Shown here one piece after another: positions 28,129 to 37,528 of a stretch of 64,000 nucleotides of DNA (its first letter is position 1; each line of letters starts with the position of its first letter). A program made the translations under genes and the position numbers. This DNA comes from an uncultured Pseudomonadales bacterium (GTDB lineage: Bacteria > Pseudomonadota > Gammaproteobacteria > Pseudomonadales > Azotimanducaceae): NCBI GenBank assembly GCA_938017975.1, contig CALIKQ010000038.1:62001-126000 (forward strand), in the 5' to 3' direction. Under the pieces are notes generated by a model. The model did no database searches. It was given only the letters and a program-made list of their open reading frames with translations, and had not been told where the DNA came from.

Positions 28129-29193
28129 TTGGAATTTTTGATCGAATACGGCCTTTTTTTGGCAAAAGTAGTCACGCTGTGTGCCGCATTCGCACTCGTC
28201 TTGGTTCTTATGCTCAGTGCTCGGCAGCAAAAACGATCGGGTGAAAAGGGCCAGTTGTTGGTAAAACACGTCAATGAAGCGTTCGATCAAATGACCTTGT
28301 CGCTGAATAATGCAATGTTGAGTGAAGATGCTCAAAAGCAGGCCGAGAAGGACGAGAAGCGTCGTCAAAAGGCAGCTCGCAAAGCCGAGAAGGCAGCCCT
28401 TAAAAAGGGTGATCAAGCTGATGATGAGTCAGAGACCGATTCAAGAAGAGTTTTCGTCCTGGATTTTAATGGTGATATAGAAGCTTCGGCGGTGGAGAAC
28501 CTTCGTGAGGAGGTCTCAGCAGTCTTGTCGGTTGCGGGAGCCGATGATGAGGTGATCGTTCGGCTTGAAAGCGCCGGTGGCGTTGTGCATGGTTATGGAC
28601 TCGCCGCGTCCCAGTTAAAACGAATTCGCGAACGTGGGGTCAAGTTGACTGTGGCTGTTGATAAGGTCGCTGCCAGTGGTGGCTACATGATGGCGTGCAT
28701 TGCTGATCAAATCATCGCAGCGCCCTTTGCGGTCTTGGGCTCTATCGGCGTTGTCGCTCAAATTCCTAACTTTAATCGATTGCTGAAATCCCAGAACATC
28801 GACGTGGAAATGCATACTGCAGGCGAGTATAAGCGTACTTTGACCATGCTGGGAGAAAACACTGAGGCTGGGCGGGAGAAATTTTTAGAAGAACTCGAGG
28901 ATGTTCATGAACTGTTTAAAACTTTCGTCGCTGAAAATCGCTCAAAAGTCGATATCGCTGCGGTGGGAACTGGCGAGGCCTGGTACGGTCAGAGAGCACT
29001 TGAACGGCAGCTCGTGGACTTGCTGATGACCAGTGATGAATATGTGATTAAGAAGCTGAAAGAAAATGCGGTTTATGAAGTGAAGTATGAGATACAGCAA
29101 GGCAAGTTCGAGCAGGCGATGAAAAAGTTTTCCGTGCTGTCTGCTCGGTGGCCCGCGCGGAAAAAGATCCTCGCTCAATTAGATCGGTTTTAA
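28129..29193 (+). CDS. sohB: SohB-family inner-membrane peptidase (S49)
   Basis: Matches E. coli SohB from residue 1 (MEFLIEYGLFLAKVV versus MELLSEYGLFLAKIV), which fixes the start at the TTG at 28129 with AGGTGGGG just upstream. 354 residues: N-terminal membrane helix, a charged Lys/Glu-rich linker, then a signal peptide peptidase-like S49 domain (VLDFNGDIEASAVENLREE; LESAGGVVHGYGLAASQL; VDKVAASGGYMMACIADQI). The catalytic Ser is in LGSIGVVAQIPN and the Lys in AGEYKRTLTMLGENTE. The E. coli protein was found as a multicopy suppressor of degP defects; the physiological substrates are unknown. Confidence 0.96.
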   Translation: MEFLIEYGLFLAKVVTLCAAFALVLVLMLSARQQKRSGEKGQLLVKHVNEAFDQMTLSLNNAMLSEDAQKQAEKDEKRRQKAARKAEKAALKKGDQADDESETDSRRVFVLDFNGDIEASAVENLREEVSAVLSVAGADDEVIVRLESAGGVVHGYGLAASQLKRIRERGVKLTVAVDKVAASGGYMMACIADQIIAAPFAVLGSIGVVAQIPNFNRLLKSQNIDVEMHTAGEYKRTLTMLGENTEAGREKFLEELEDVHELFKTFVAENRSKVDIAAVGTGEAWYGQRALERQLVDLLMTSDEYVIKKLKENAVYEVKYEIQQGKFEQAMKKFSVLSARWPARKKILAQLDRF

Positions 29194-29245
29194 AACACAG
29201 GTAAATTTTGGCTCAAGAAGCGGTCAATGGATAGGAGATTAGTAG

Positions 29246-30235
29246 ATGACGAGTTTTGATGCATTTTGGGTGGAGCGAGCCGATGATGGTATGCGTCACC
29301 AGGTTGTGACAAGGAATGTCGATGACCTACCCGAGGGAGATGTGCTTGTCGAGGTTTTTTACTCTTCGCTGAATTACAAGGATGGTATGAGCGCAAAGGG
29401 GATTCTTGGTGTGACTCGCGACTATCCTCATACTCCGGGCATTGACGCTGCAGGAATCATCAGAGCTTCAAGTGATCCAACTCTGCCGGTTGGGGAGGAA
29501 GTGATTGTTATCGGCTTTGACTTGGGTATGAATACGCCGGGTGGTTTTGGTCAATACATTCGCGTGCCGAGTGGTTGGGTCGTTCCGATGCCCGCTGGAC
29601 TCTCGCTGCGGGAGAGCATGATTTTGGGTACTGCGGGTCTAACTGCTGCGCTCTGTGTCGAAAAACTGCTTTGGATGAACGCAGCACCTGAGCAAGGTCC
29701 TGTACTCGTTACGGGTGCGACAGGCGGCGTTGGTTCGGTTGCTGTGGCTTTATTGGCCAACCTTGGCTTTGAAGTGATCGCAATGACCGGCAAGACGGAT
29801 CAGAACGATTATCTCAGTGGGTTGGGCGCCGAAACGATTATCGGTCGTGAGTCGTTACAGGAAAATTCAAATCGACCGATGTTAAAACCTCTCTATGCGC
29901 ATGCAGTGGATGCTGTCGGAGGACCGATCTTATCTAATGTCATTAAATCGTTGAGCCCCCAGGGGAGTGTCGCAATTTGTGGATTGGTTGCCTCAAGCAG
30001 CTTCGATGTTTCGGTGCTTCCTTTTATTTTGAGGGGCGTTAATGTTTTGGGCGTTGATTCTGTCGAATTGCCCCTCGAGGACAAAGCGCGGAATTGGACG
30101 AAGCTTGCCGAGGAATGGCGCTTGGCCAATCTCGAAGCAATGGCAACTGAAGTCGAGCTCGGTGGACTGTCAGAAAGTATTGAGAAAATCATGGAAGGGG
30201 GTGTGGTGGGCCGTACTTTGGTTCGCTTAAGATAG
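29246..30235 (+). CDS. acuI: YhdH/AcuI-type NADPH-dependent acrylyl-CoA reductase-like protein
   Basis: A 329-residue zinc-independent medium-chain dehydrogenase/reductase. The start region FDAFWVERADDGMRHQ, the substrate-pocket SSLNYKDGMSAKGILGVTRDYPHTPGIDAAG and the Rossmann motif VTGATGGVGSVAVALLANLG are those of the YhdH/AcuI family, which reduces acrylyl-CoA to propionyl-CoA with NADPH. In marine bacteria acuI often handles acrylate from DMSP, but no dmd or ddd gene is nearby, so housekeeping detoxification is equally likely. The symbol reflects family similarity. GGAG-like AGGAGATTAGTAG precedes the ATG. Confidence 0.85.
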   Translation: MTSFDAFWVERADDGMRHQVVTRNVDDLPEGDVLVEVFYSSLNYKDGMSAKGILGVTRDYPHTPGIDAAGIIRASSDPTLPVGEEVIVIGFDLGMNTPGGFGQYIRVPSGWVVPMPAGLSLRESMILGTAGLTAALCVEKLLWMNAAPEQGPVLVTGATGGVGSVAVALLANLGFEVIAMTGKTDQNDYLSGLGAETIIGRESLQENSNRPMLKPLYAHAVDAVGGPILSNVIKSLSPQGSVAICGLVASSSFDVSVLPFILRGVNVLGVDSVELPLEDKARNWTKLAEEWRLANLEAMATEVELGGLSESIEKIMEGGVVGRTLVRLR

Positions 30236-30423
30236 TCGTTTGAGTCCAATTGTGCATTGGTCTTTGGGAGAATTTGCAACAACTTTCCTAGCCAGCAGAT
30301 TGTGCACAGGTCTACGCTGAGAGCTTTGACTCTTGGATTATTGAATGCGTCTTTCGGGTCGGATTTGATGGAGCAGGCCCAGAACGTGCAACACAACATC
30401 AGTGATCATCGGAGGAATACAGA

Positions 30424-30552
30424 ATGAATCAAAACGAAGAAGCGCAAGAGCCAGATAGCGATGACGCCAGCGCCGATGCATTGGCAGCAGTGAGTATGGT
30501 GCTGATACCGGTTGTTGCGGTGGTGTTTTATCTTTCAGGTTTGCCTTCCTAG
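30424..30552 (+). CDS. 42-residue single-span membrane protein
   Basis: A short frame with a strong GGAGG seven bases before the ATG. The product has an acidic N-terminal half (NQNEEAQEPDSDDASADA) followed by one hydrophobic helix (LAAVSMVLIPVVAVVFYLSG) and ends LPS. The charge/hydrophobic layout and the ribosome-binding site make a real gene likely. I do not recognise the family. It lies between the acuI-like gene and a convergent DUF2970 membrane protein. Confidence 0.6.
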   Translation: MNQNEEAQEPDSDDASADALAAVSMVLIPVVAVVFYLSGLPS

Positions 30553-30733
30553 GGCTAGCACCATTCTGCGTCAAGGGTCGTTTCTTAATTCTTTAGGTTA
30601 GCCTCGTCAGGGAATGACATGATACAAACACGAAGCTGGTGGGGCATTGAATAAAGATGCCGTCTGCAACGTGGGTGAAGGGTGGCTTAGGCATGCCTTC
30701 AAGTTCGGGGTTATTACATCCGGATAGACTGGA

Positions 30734-30946
30734 TCAAATCACCCAGCTTACAATGACAAGCAGGGTGCCAACAAAAACAACCGTGAAAATGATGCCTGCT
30801 AGAATGAATGGTAAAGGCGAGTCTGTTTGAAAATCGCGGGCTCTGACCTCAGCGCTCTGAACCCCAATAGCAGCGCTCATGACACTGAGCATAACCTGAA
30901 AAAAAGATGGTTTGGGCGTCTTTGCGTCTCTCTCGGGTATATTCAT
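30734..30946 (-). CDS. DUF2970 small membrane protein
   Basis: About 70 residues from the ATG at 30946; an upstream GTG at 30968-30970 would add eight residues. The sequence PSFFQVMLSVMSAAIGVQS, then ERARDFQxxSP-like RARDFQTDSPLPFILAG and a final hydrophobic helix IIFTVVFVGTLLVIVSWVI, is the DUF2970 pattern: an amphipathic N-terminal half and one C-terminal membrane segment. The function is unknown. It is downstream of metH in the same orientation on the minus strand, separated by its own space, and no operon is implied. Confidence 0.8.
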   Translation of the reverse strand: MNIPERDAKTPKPSFFQVMLSVMSAAIGVQSAEVRARDFQTDSPLPFILAGIIFTVVFVGTLLVIVSWVI

Positions 30947-31036
30947 GAGCCATGTATGTCTTGGGTGCACGCGTCATTTAAGCAGTGAGAGTCGCTGAAG
31001 GCAACTTTGCTTCGGAAAATTAGATTCTTTTGGGAG

Positions 31037-34000
31037 CTAGCGATTGACGAGGTTTGGTCTTAGCCAGCGTTCTGCTGCGTCTAAGTCCCATGCTTTACGC
31101 TGGGCATAGTCGATCACCTGATCTTGTCCAATTTTTCCAAGTCCAAAGTATTGTGATTCTGGGTGGGAAAAGTAAAAGCCACTGACCGATGCCGCGGGTG
31201 TCATCGCATAGTTTTCCGTAAGACTCACGCCGATCGCGGCCTCGACATCTAGTAGCGAAAATAAGGTACGCTTTTCGGTGTGATCAGGGCAGGCCGGATA
31301 TCCTGGCGCTGGCCGAATACCTTGATAGCGCTCCTTGATCAAGTCGGTTGCGTTCAGGTTTTCATCTGCTGCATAGCCCCAGTATTTTGTTCTGACAAGG
31401 AAGTGGAGATACTCTGCTGCCGCTTCGGCCAATCTGTCAGCAAGTGCTTTAATGAGTATGCTGTTGTAGTCGTCATGGTTTTGGTCATATCTTGCGACCA
31501 GCGCGTCGAGCCCGATGCCCGCGGTCACGACGAACCCCCCCAAGTAGTCTTGAGGCCCAGATAACGGCGCGATGAAATCGCTAAGACATAGGTTGGGCTT
31601 ACCGTTCGGCTTATCTGTCTGCTGACGGAGGTGATGCAGGCGCTGGGCAGCGTGTAGGCGATGCTCGTCCTCATAAACAACCAGGTCGTCACCATCTGAC
31701 TGGGCAGGCCAAAATCCAAACACGGCAGCTGCTTGTAGGGATTGATCAGCGATCAGTTCAGCCAGTAACTTTTGAGCGTCGTTAAAGAGTTCGCGCGCGG
31801 ACTCGCCAACAACGGTATCGCTCAAAATTTCAGGATACTTACCCGCGAGTTCCCAAGTAATGAAGAATGGAGTCCAGTCGATATAGGGAACCAAAGTATC
31901 AAGCGAGAGAGAAAGCACCGTCTGCGCCTGCATGTGCTTCGGCCGAGGGGGGGTGTAGTGCTGCCACTCGATGATCGGTTTATTGTTTTGAGCGGAGGGA
32001 AAAGGCTTGAGTTTTGTCTTAGCAGATCGGTTTTTGTTTCGCTCGCGGATTATTTCATATTCAGCGGCAATTTCGGCTGTTAACTTGGGCTTTTCTTCAT
32101 CCGAAAGTAAACGGCTTGCGACGCCGACCGCGCGCGAAGCATCAGACACATAAATGGTTGCATCGTTTTGATAACAGGGCTCAATTTTTACGGAGGTATG
32201 TGCCTTCGAGGTAGTAGCCCCTCCGATAAGCAGCGGCAAATTGAAGCCTTGTCGCTGCATTTCGCTGGCCAACGTAACCATTTCGTCTAGGGACGGCGTG
32301 ATCAACCCCGATAGCCCGATGATGTCCACCTCATGTTCTTTGGCTGCGCTGAGGATCCGATCTGCTGGCACCATAACGCCGAGATCAATCACATCATAAT
32401 TGTTACATTGGAGCACAACACCAACAATGTTCTTGCCGATATCGTGAACATCGCCTTTCACGGTCGCCATTAAAATACGCCCTTTGGCCTTAGACCCGCT
32501 GCTTTTCTCGAGCTCGATAAAAGGTACCAGATGTGCGACTGCCTGTTTCATAACCCGCGCGCTTTTGACGACTTGAGGCAAAAACATTTTGCCCGCACCA
32601 AATAAATCGCCGACCCGGTTCATACCGTCCATCAGAGGGCCTTCAATAACCGAGATAGGACGATCGGCAGTGAGGCGAGCTTCCTCAGTATCCTCAACGA
32701 TAAATTGATTGATGCCTTTTATGAGCGCGTGAGCGAGTCGTTCCTCGACTGGGTTCTCACGCCAGCTGAGATCAGTAGCTTGAGATTGGCTGCCTTTTCC
32801 TGAATGGCGCTCCGCAATCTCTATAAGGCGTTCCGTTGCATTAGCATCTCTGTTAAAAATGACGTCTTCGATACGCTCCCTAAGTTCTTTGGGGACCTCT
32901 TCGAAGATGGCCAGTTGACCCGCATTCACGATGCCCATTGTGAGCCCAGATTTAATCGCGTGGTAAAGAAAGACGGCGTGAATGGCCTCTCTAACGTGAT
33001 TGTTGCCTCTAAAGGAAAAAGAAACGTTGCTGATGCCGCCTGAAATTTTTGCGCCGGGTAGATGGGTCTTGATGTATTGGCAAGCCTCGATAAAATCTCG
33101 GCCGTAGAGGGCATGCTCCTCGATACCAGTTGCCACCGCGAAAACATTCGGGTCAAAAATAATGTCTTCTGGGGCGAAGCCCACGGTATTCACGAGCAGG
33201 TCATAGCTGCGCTGGCAGATTTCCTGTTTGCGCGATAGGTTATCGGCTTGACCAGTCTCATCAAATGCCATGACGACGACAGCAGCGCCGTATTTTTTAC
33301 ATAAGCGCGCTTGCTCGATGAATTCTGCTTCGCCTGCTTTGAGACTAATCGAGTTAACGATGCTCTTGCCTTGAATGCAGCGTAAGCCAGACTCGATGAT
33401 TTGCCATTTTGATGAGTCCACCATAATCGGAACCCTGCTGATATCGGGTTCCGAGGCGATCAGATGTAGGAAGCGCACCATCGCAGCCTCGGAGTCAAGC
33501 ATTCCTTCATCCATGTTGATATCAATGATCTGAGCGCCATTGTTAACTTGGTCCTGGGCAACTTGCAGTGCCGACTCAAAGTCTTCCTCTCGAATGAGTC
33601 GCGCAAATTTAGCAGAGCCGGTGACATTTGTTCTTTCGCCGACATTGACGAACAATGATTCTGAATCAATTCTAAAGGGCTCGAGACCTGACAAAAGCAT
33701 GCTCTGGGAGGCGGGTTTGGGAATTCTAGGTGTATGTGACTTTGCTAGTTTGGAGAAGGCTGCGATGTGCTCGGTGGTCGTGCCGCAGCATCCGCCAATG
33801 ATGTTAATCAAACCGTCGTCTAAATAACTTTGAATTGACGCAACCATCGCCTCGACGCTTTCATCGTATTCCCCAAACTCATTTGGTAGGCCGCGATTCG
33901 GATACGCGCTCACGAAGCAGTCGGCAAATTGACCGATGTCTCTTATGTGGGCTCTAAGCTCATCTGCCCCAAGGGCACAATTGAAGCCAACGCTGACTGG

Positions 34001-34816
34001 ATCAGCGTGGCGTATGGATGCCCAAAACGCTTCAGAGGTTTGACCTGACAGGAGTCGTCCACTGGCATCGGTGATGGTGCCTGAAATCATGATGGGAATT
34101 TCGCGGCCAGTGTTCTCGAAATGTGTCAGTGCTGCAAAGATCGCGGCTTTTGCATTGAGCACATCGAAGATGGTCTCGATCAAAAGGATGTCGGCGCCTG
34201 CATCTGTTAAAGCACGAATTGCCAGTCCGTAGTCCTGGACCAAAGCTTCAAAATCAATGTTGCGAAACCCGGGATCGTTTACATCAGGCGACAAGCTGGC
34301 CGACCGCGTTGTTGGTCCTATGGCGCCAGCAACGTAGCACCGTCTGCTTGGATCGTTGCGCTGCAATGCTGCGATGGCTCGTTGGGCAACTTTCACGGAT
34401 TCATAATTGAGTTCGTAGACCAGGTCTTCCGTACCGAAATCGGATTGGGAGACGACGTTTGCAGTAAAAGTGTTGGTCTCAATGATATCGGCGCCTGCAG
34501 TCAGATAATCGAAGTGGATTTTCTCGATAATGTCTGGTCGGGTCAGCGTCAGGAGTTCATTATTTCCTTTGAGGTCAATCTCGTGATCAAGAAAACGGTC
34601 TCCTCTGAAGTCAGCCTCGGTGAGTCCCAAAGTCTGAATGGCGGTCCCCATGGCGCCGTCCATGACGAGAATTTGTTGAGAAAGGTGTTCTTTCAGAGAT
34701 TGAACGGTTGTTTTGTTGGTCACGGGACTTCGCTTTTTGATTCGTGTGGCTATGTTATCAAAGCCGAGGGATGAATCATTTGAAGATACTTCGGGTCCGA
34801 CTTGAGGACGGTTCAT
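31037..34816 (-). CDS. metH: Cobalamin-dependent methionine synthase
   Basis: MetH transfers a methyl group from 5-methyltetrahydrofolate to homocysteine through cobalamin. All four modules are visible in the 1259 residues: homocysteine domain with zinc ligands ([26 protein letters not shown]), pterin domain ([20 protein letters not shown]), cap and B12 domain with the axial His of [13 protein letters not shown], and the SAM-binding activation domain ([14 protein letters not shown]). The N-terminus is about 30 residues longer than in E. coli (1227); the GTG at 34723 ([10 protein letters not shown]) may be the true start. No cobalamin or SAH riboswitch was recognised upstream. The gene is divergent from nfuA. 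Confidence 0.98.
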   Translation of the reverse strand: MNRPQVGPEVSSNDSSLGFDNIATRIKKRSPVTNKTTVQSLKEHLSQQILVMDGAMGTAIQTLGLTEADFRGDRFLDHEIDLKGNNELLTLTRPDIIEKIHFDYLTAGADIIETNTFTANVVSQSDFGTEDLVYELNYESVKVAQRAIAALQRNDPSRRCYVAGAIGPTTRSASLSPDVNDPGFRNIDFEALVQDYGLAIRALTDAGADILLIETIFDVLNAKAAIFAALTHFENTGREIPIMISGTITDASGRLLSGQTSEAFWASIRHADPVSVGFNCALGADELRAHIRDIGQFADCFVSAYPNRGLPNEFGEYDESVEAMVASIQSYLDDGLINIIGGCCGTTTEHIAAFSKLAKSHTPRIPKPASQSMLLSGLEPFRIDSESLFVNVGERTNVTGSAKFARLIREEDFESALQVAQDQVNNGAQIIDINMDEGMLDSEAAMVRFLHLIASEPDISRVPIMVDSSKWQIIESGLRCIQGKSIVNSISLKAGEAEFIEQARLCKKYGAAVVVMAFDETGQADNLSRKQEICQRSYDLLVNTVGFAPEDIIFDPNVFAVATGIEEHALYGRDFIEACQYIKTHLPGAKISGGISNVSFSFRGNNHVREAIHAVFLYHAIKSGLTMGIVNAGQLAIFEEVPKELRERIEDVIFNRDANATERLIEIAERHSGKGSQSQATDLSWRENPVEERLAHALIKGINQFIVEDTEEARLTADRPISVIEGPLMDGMNRVGDLFGAGKMFLPQVVKSARVMKQAVAHLVPFIELEKSSGSKAKGRILMATVKGDVHDIGKNIVGVVLQCNNYDVIDLGVMVPADRILSAAKEHEVDIIGLSGLITPSLDEMVTLASEMQRQGFNLPLLIGGATTSKAHTSVKIEPCYQNDATIYVSDASRAVGVASRLLSDEEKPKLTAEIAAEYEIIRERNKNRSAKTKLKPFPSAQNNKPIIEWQHYTPPRPKHMQAQTVLSLSLDTLVPYIDWTPFFITWELAGKYPEILSDTVVGESARELFNDAQKLLAELIADQSLQAAAVFGFWPAQSDGDDLVVYEDEHRLHAAQRLHHLRQQTDKPNGKPNLCLSDFIAPLSGPQDYLGGFVVTAGIGLDALVARYDQNHDDYNSILIKALADRLAEAAAEYLHFLVRTKYWGYAADENLNATDLIKERYQGIRPAPGYPACPDHTEKRTLFSLLDVEAAIGVSLTENYAMTPAASVSGFYFSHPESQYFGLGKIGQDQVIDYAQRKAWDLDAAERWLRPNLVNR

Positions 34817-35014
34817 AATCAGGTCTTGGTCCCAGTCCTAGCTTTGTTGACAGAGTCCGTGAGAACTAGGTGAATGGGTGCGTGAGCGTAGCTTGCGGTC
34901 TGCGGTCTTTGCTAGCGTGGGCTCGATTAAGCCAGTATCATAAGAGTCGGCCAATCTGCGTGAATAACCGTAGTTAAGCTACTAATCACAGTAACGATAA
35001 ATGGTGAAAGCATT

Positions 35015-35593
35015 ATGGTAGAGATAACAGAGTCGGCTCAGGCGTATCTAGCAGGTTTGCTCTCAAAGCAAGACAGCGATGATGTTGGCGTGCGAATTTT
35101 TATCACTGAGCCTGGAACGCCGATGGCTGAAACGTGCATCGCCTACTGCCGTCCCGGAGAGGCTCAGCAAGATGACTTGCGTGTTGAATATCAAGCGTTT
35201 TCTGCGTTTATCGATGCTCGCAGTGAGGCTTTCTTGGAAGACGCCATGGTTGATTATGCCGAGGATCGCATGGGGGGGCAGCTGACCATTAAAGCCCCGA
35301 ACGCTAAAGTGCCGAACGTATCTCCGGACAGCCCGCTTGAAGATCAGATTAATTATGTGCTTCATAGTCAAGTAAACCCAAGCCTCGCAAGTCACGGCGG
35401 CATGGTTAGCCTCGTCGAGATAGTAGATGAATCGGTTGCTGTGCTTCAGTTTGGTGGGGGCTGCCAGGGCTGTGGCATGGTTGACGTAACGCTTAAAAAT
35501 GGCGTTGAAAAGACCCTGTTGGATGCGCTACCGGCATTATCTGAAGTTCGTGACGTTACTGATCACTCAGTGACTGAAAATGCCTATTACTGA
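35015..35593 (+). CDS. nfuA: Fe-S biogenesis protein NfuA
   Basis: NfuA delivers [4Fe-4S] clusters to apo-enzymes, aconitases among them. The 192 residues match E. coli NfuA (191): an N-terminal degenerate A-type domain ([19 protein letters not shown]) and a C-terminal Nfu domain with the cluster-binding CxxC ([20 protein letters not shown]). It may serve AcnB and the ETF-QO encoded in this window. The start MVEIT has no strong Shine-Dalgarno sequence but matches the family N-terminus. It is divergent from metH across 198 bases in which I see no riboswitch. Confidence 0.96.
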   Translation: MVEITESAQAYLAGLLSKQDSDDVGVRIFITEPGTPMAETCIAYCRPGEAQQDDLRVEYQAFSAFIDARSEAFLEDAMVDYAEDRMGGQLTIKAPNAKVPNVSPDSPLEDQINYVLHSQVNPSLASHGGMVSLVEIVDESVAVLQFGGGCQGCGMVDVTLKNGVEKTLLDALPALSEVRDVTDHSVTENAYY

Positions 35594-35811
35594 ATGAACA
35601 GTTTGGCTTGTGGTGCCCATCATCATGCGGCCAGTCAGTGAGCTAGGAAAGAAAACGTCCCCAGGTCGCTAGTGTCAAGGCAAAAACGCCGGCAATCTCT
35701 GCGAGCAAGACCGTCGGTTCCTGCATCGAGGGCCTTGAAGGGCCATTACTCTTGGGAAAAAATAGATGACCAGAGCGCACACCGTACGCGAACTCTAGAG
35801 CGGAGGGCCTG

Positions 35812-36753
35812 ATGAAACGTGTTTTTGGTTTCGGACTGTTATGGGCGTTGTGCGCTCTTGGTGTTGAGGCTGCTGATCCCACAGCATGGCGGGTTGCACC
35901 CAAGTTTGAGATTGCTTTTGCAGCCCTCAATGAAGTGAGTGGTGTCAGCAGAAGTCCTCGATTTCCAAATCAGTTTTGGTTACACAACGATAGCGGAGAT
36001 TCAGCTCGAATTTTTGCGATTGATCGAAGTGGGGCGTTGTTGTTTCCGCAATTTTTGAAATTCCATGGTCAGCAGACTGCGCTCGGAAAAGATCCCTGGC
36101 CTGGCTTTAGAATTGAGCTTGCGGCCAATTATGATTGGGAAGATATCGCGTCTGATGAGGATTGGATCTACATCGCCGATACTGGAAACAACGGCAATGC
36201 GCGACGGGATCTGGGAATCTACAAAGTGCCTCAGTTCAACGCTGGTGCTGTCGAGAAAACGCGGGCAATGTCGTTTATCCCGGTGGTTTATCCAGAGCAG
36301 AACTACTTTCCGGCTAAAAATTGGCATTTCGATGCAGAAGCATTATTTGTGGATCAAGGGCAAATGTACCTGATCACGAAGCATCGTGTGGCGGGCCGTA
36401 TTTCTCAGTTCGAATCTGGGGGCAACCTATACCGAGTGGATCCACCGAATTCGGGATCGGACGCGAAGGTTGTTAAAGTGGATAGTTTGCCTGAGTTGTT
36501 TATGGTCACTGCGGCCGACCTCTCACCGAGCGGGGGAAAGCTGGCTGTACTGGGCTACCAAAATCTCTGGATATTTTTGAGACCTGATAAGGCGGATCGC
36601 TGGTTGTCCCGTTTGGATCAGGTCCTTGATCTTGGCGCGTTCAATATGGGGCAAGTCGAAGCGGTCACTTTTGTGGATGAAGGTTTGTTGTGGGTTCTTA
36701 ATGAAGCAGGGCAGGCTTTTGAGGTCCAGCTGCCCGCGCAGTCCGCGCAATAA
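35812..36753 (+). CDS. Secreted propeller-like protein of unknown function
   Basis: 313 residues with a clear Sec signal peptide (MKRVFGFGLLWALCALGVEA, cleavage after GVEA or AAD). The body has repeated beta-strand pairs typical of a propeller: SGVSRSPRFPNQFWLHNDSG, YDWEDIASDEDWIYIADTGN, HFDAEALFVDQGQMYLITK, TAADLSPSGGKLAVLGYQNL, VEAVTFVDEGLLWVLNE. The WxHNDSG and DWEDxA elements occur in propeller proteins annotated as SdiA-regulated-like or phytase-esterase-like. No catalytic assignment is safe. The permease gene follows after 18 bases on the same strand. Confidence 0.72.
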   Translation: MKRVFGFGLLWALCALGVEAADPTAWRVAPKFEIAFAALNEVSGVSRSPRFPNQFWLHNDSGDSARIFAIDRSGALLFPQFLKFHGQQTALGKDPWPGFRIELAANYDWEDIASDEDWIYIADTGNNGNARRDLGIYKVPQFNAGAVEKTRAMSFIPVVYPEQNYFPAKNWHFDAEALFVDQGQMYLITKHRVAGRISQFESGGNLYRVDPPNSGSDAKVVKVDSLPELFMVTAADLSPSGGKLAVLGYQNLWIFLRPDKADRWLSRLDQVLDLGAFNMGQVEAVTFVDEGLLWVLNEAGQAFEVQLPAQSAQ

Positions 36754-36771
36754 TTTCAGGAGACTTGCATT

Positions 36772-37521
36772 TTGGATCCGCTCAGTTTGGGAGTTTTACT
36801 GATCGTCGGTGTGGTCAGCGGTTTTGTAAATACCTTAGCGGGGGGTGGCTCGATGCTGACCTTGCCTGCCCTGATGATGATGGGAGTGCCAGCGGATCTC
36901 GCTAATGGCACCAATCGATTGGCAGTGCTTGCGCAATCCGTGACGGGCGCCTCAGGTTTTGATCAGGCCGGGCGTTTGGAGCGGGGCGCTATCTTGGGTA
37001 TCTTGGTGCCAACCGTGATCGGTGCTGGGATTGGCGCTCTGGCAGCGTCATTTATTCCGGTTCACTTATTAAAGCCTATTTTGTTGTTGGTCATGCTCGG
37101 GGTGGCCTCGACCCTACTGCTTCCCAAAACTAAGGTTGCGAGCGACGGCCGCGGTGAATCAAAAGATGGATTAACTTTGTTCGGTTGGTTGGGTCTGTTC
37201 GGGGCAGGACTTTATGGCGGGTTCATTCAGGCGGGGGTCGGGTTCATTCTGGTTGCAGTGCTTTCCGGGATTTTGCGGTTCGATCTGGTGCAGTCAAATG
37301 CTTTGAAATTAGTCTGCACCGGTATATTTAGTTGCGTTGCACTCTGCATCTTTGCTTATCAGGGACAGGTGCTTTGGACGATGGGCGCTGTTTTGGCAAC
37401 GGGTTCGATCATCGGAGCGATACTGAGTGTGCGCTTCACGATTCAAACCAGCGAGGCTACGCTGCGCTCTATTATGTTTATAATGGTTGTATTGAGCTGT
37501 TTATCTGCACTGGTTATCTAG
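36772..37521 (+). CDS. TauE/SafE-family permease
   Basis: A 249-residue membrane protein with about eight predicted helices arranged in two repeats. The TauE/SafE hallmark GxxxGxxNTLAGGGSMLTLPAL is at residues 9-31 (VVSGFVNTLAGGGSML), repeated in the second half as GLYGGFIQAGVGFILVAVLS. The start is TTG at 36772 with CAGGAGA about 9 bases upstream. Members export sulfite, sulfoacetate or other small organic anions; the substrate is not deducible. The glnS gene begins 7 bases after the stop and may be co-transcribed. Confidence 0.85.
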   Translation: MDPLSLGVLLIVGVVSGFVNTLAGGGSMLTLPALMMMGVPADLANGTNRLAVLAQSVTGASGFDQAGRLERGAILGILVPTVIGAGIGALAASFIPVHLLKPILLLVMLGVASTLLLPKTKVASDGRGESKDGLTLFGWLGLFGAGLYGGFIQAGVGFILVAVLSGILRFDLVQSNALKLVCTGIFSCVALCIFAYQGQVLWTMGAVLATGSIIGAILSVRFTIQTSEATLRSIMFIMVVLSCLSALVI

Positions 37522-37528
37522 GTTATTT

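Noticed and set aside
34817-35014. Cobalamin or S-adenosylhomocysteine riboswitch ahead of metH
   Set aside because: I looked for the conserved boxes of both classes on the minus strand and did not find them.
35643-35726. 27-residue hydrophobic peptide on the minus strand (MQEPTVLLAEIAGVFALTLA...)
   Set aside because: It has an AAGG before the ATG, but the frame is very short, part of a longer unrelated open frame and sits in the leader of another gene; nothing else supports it.
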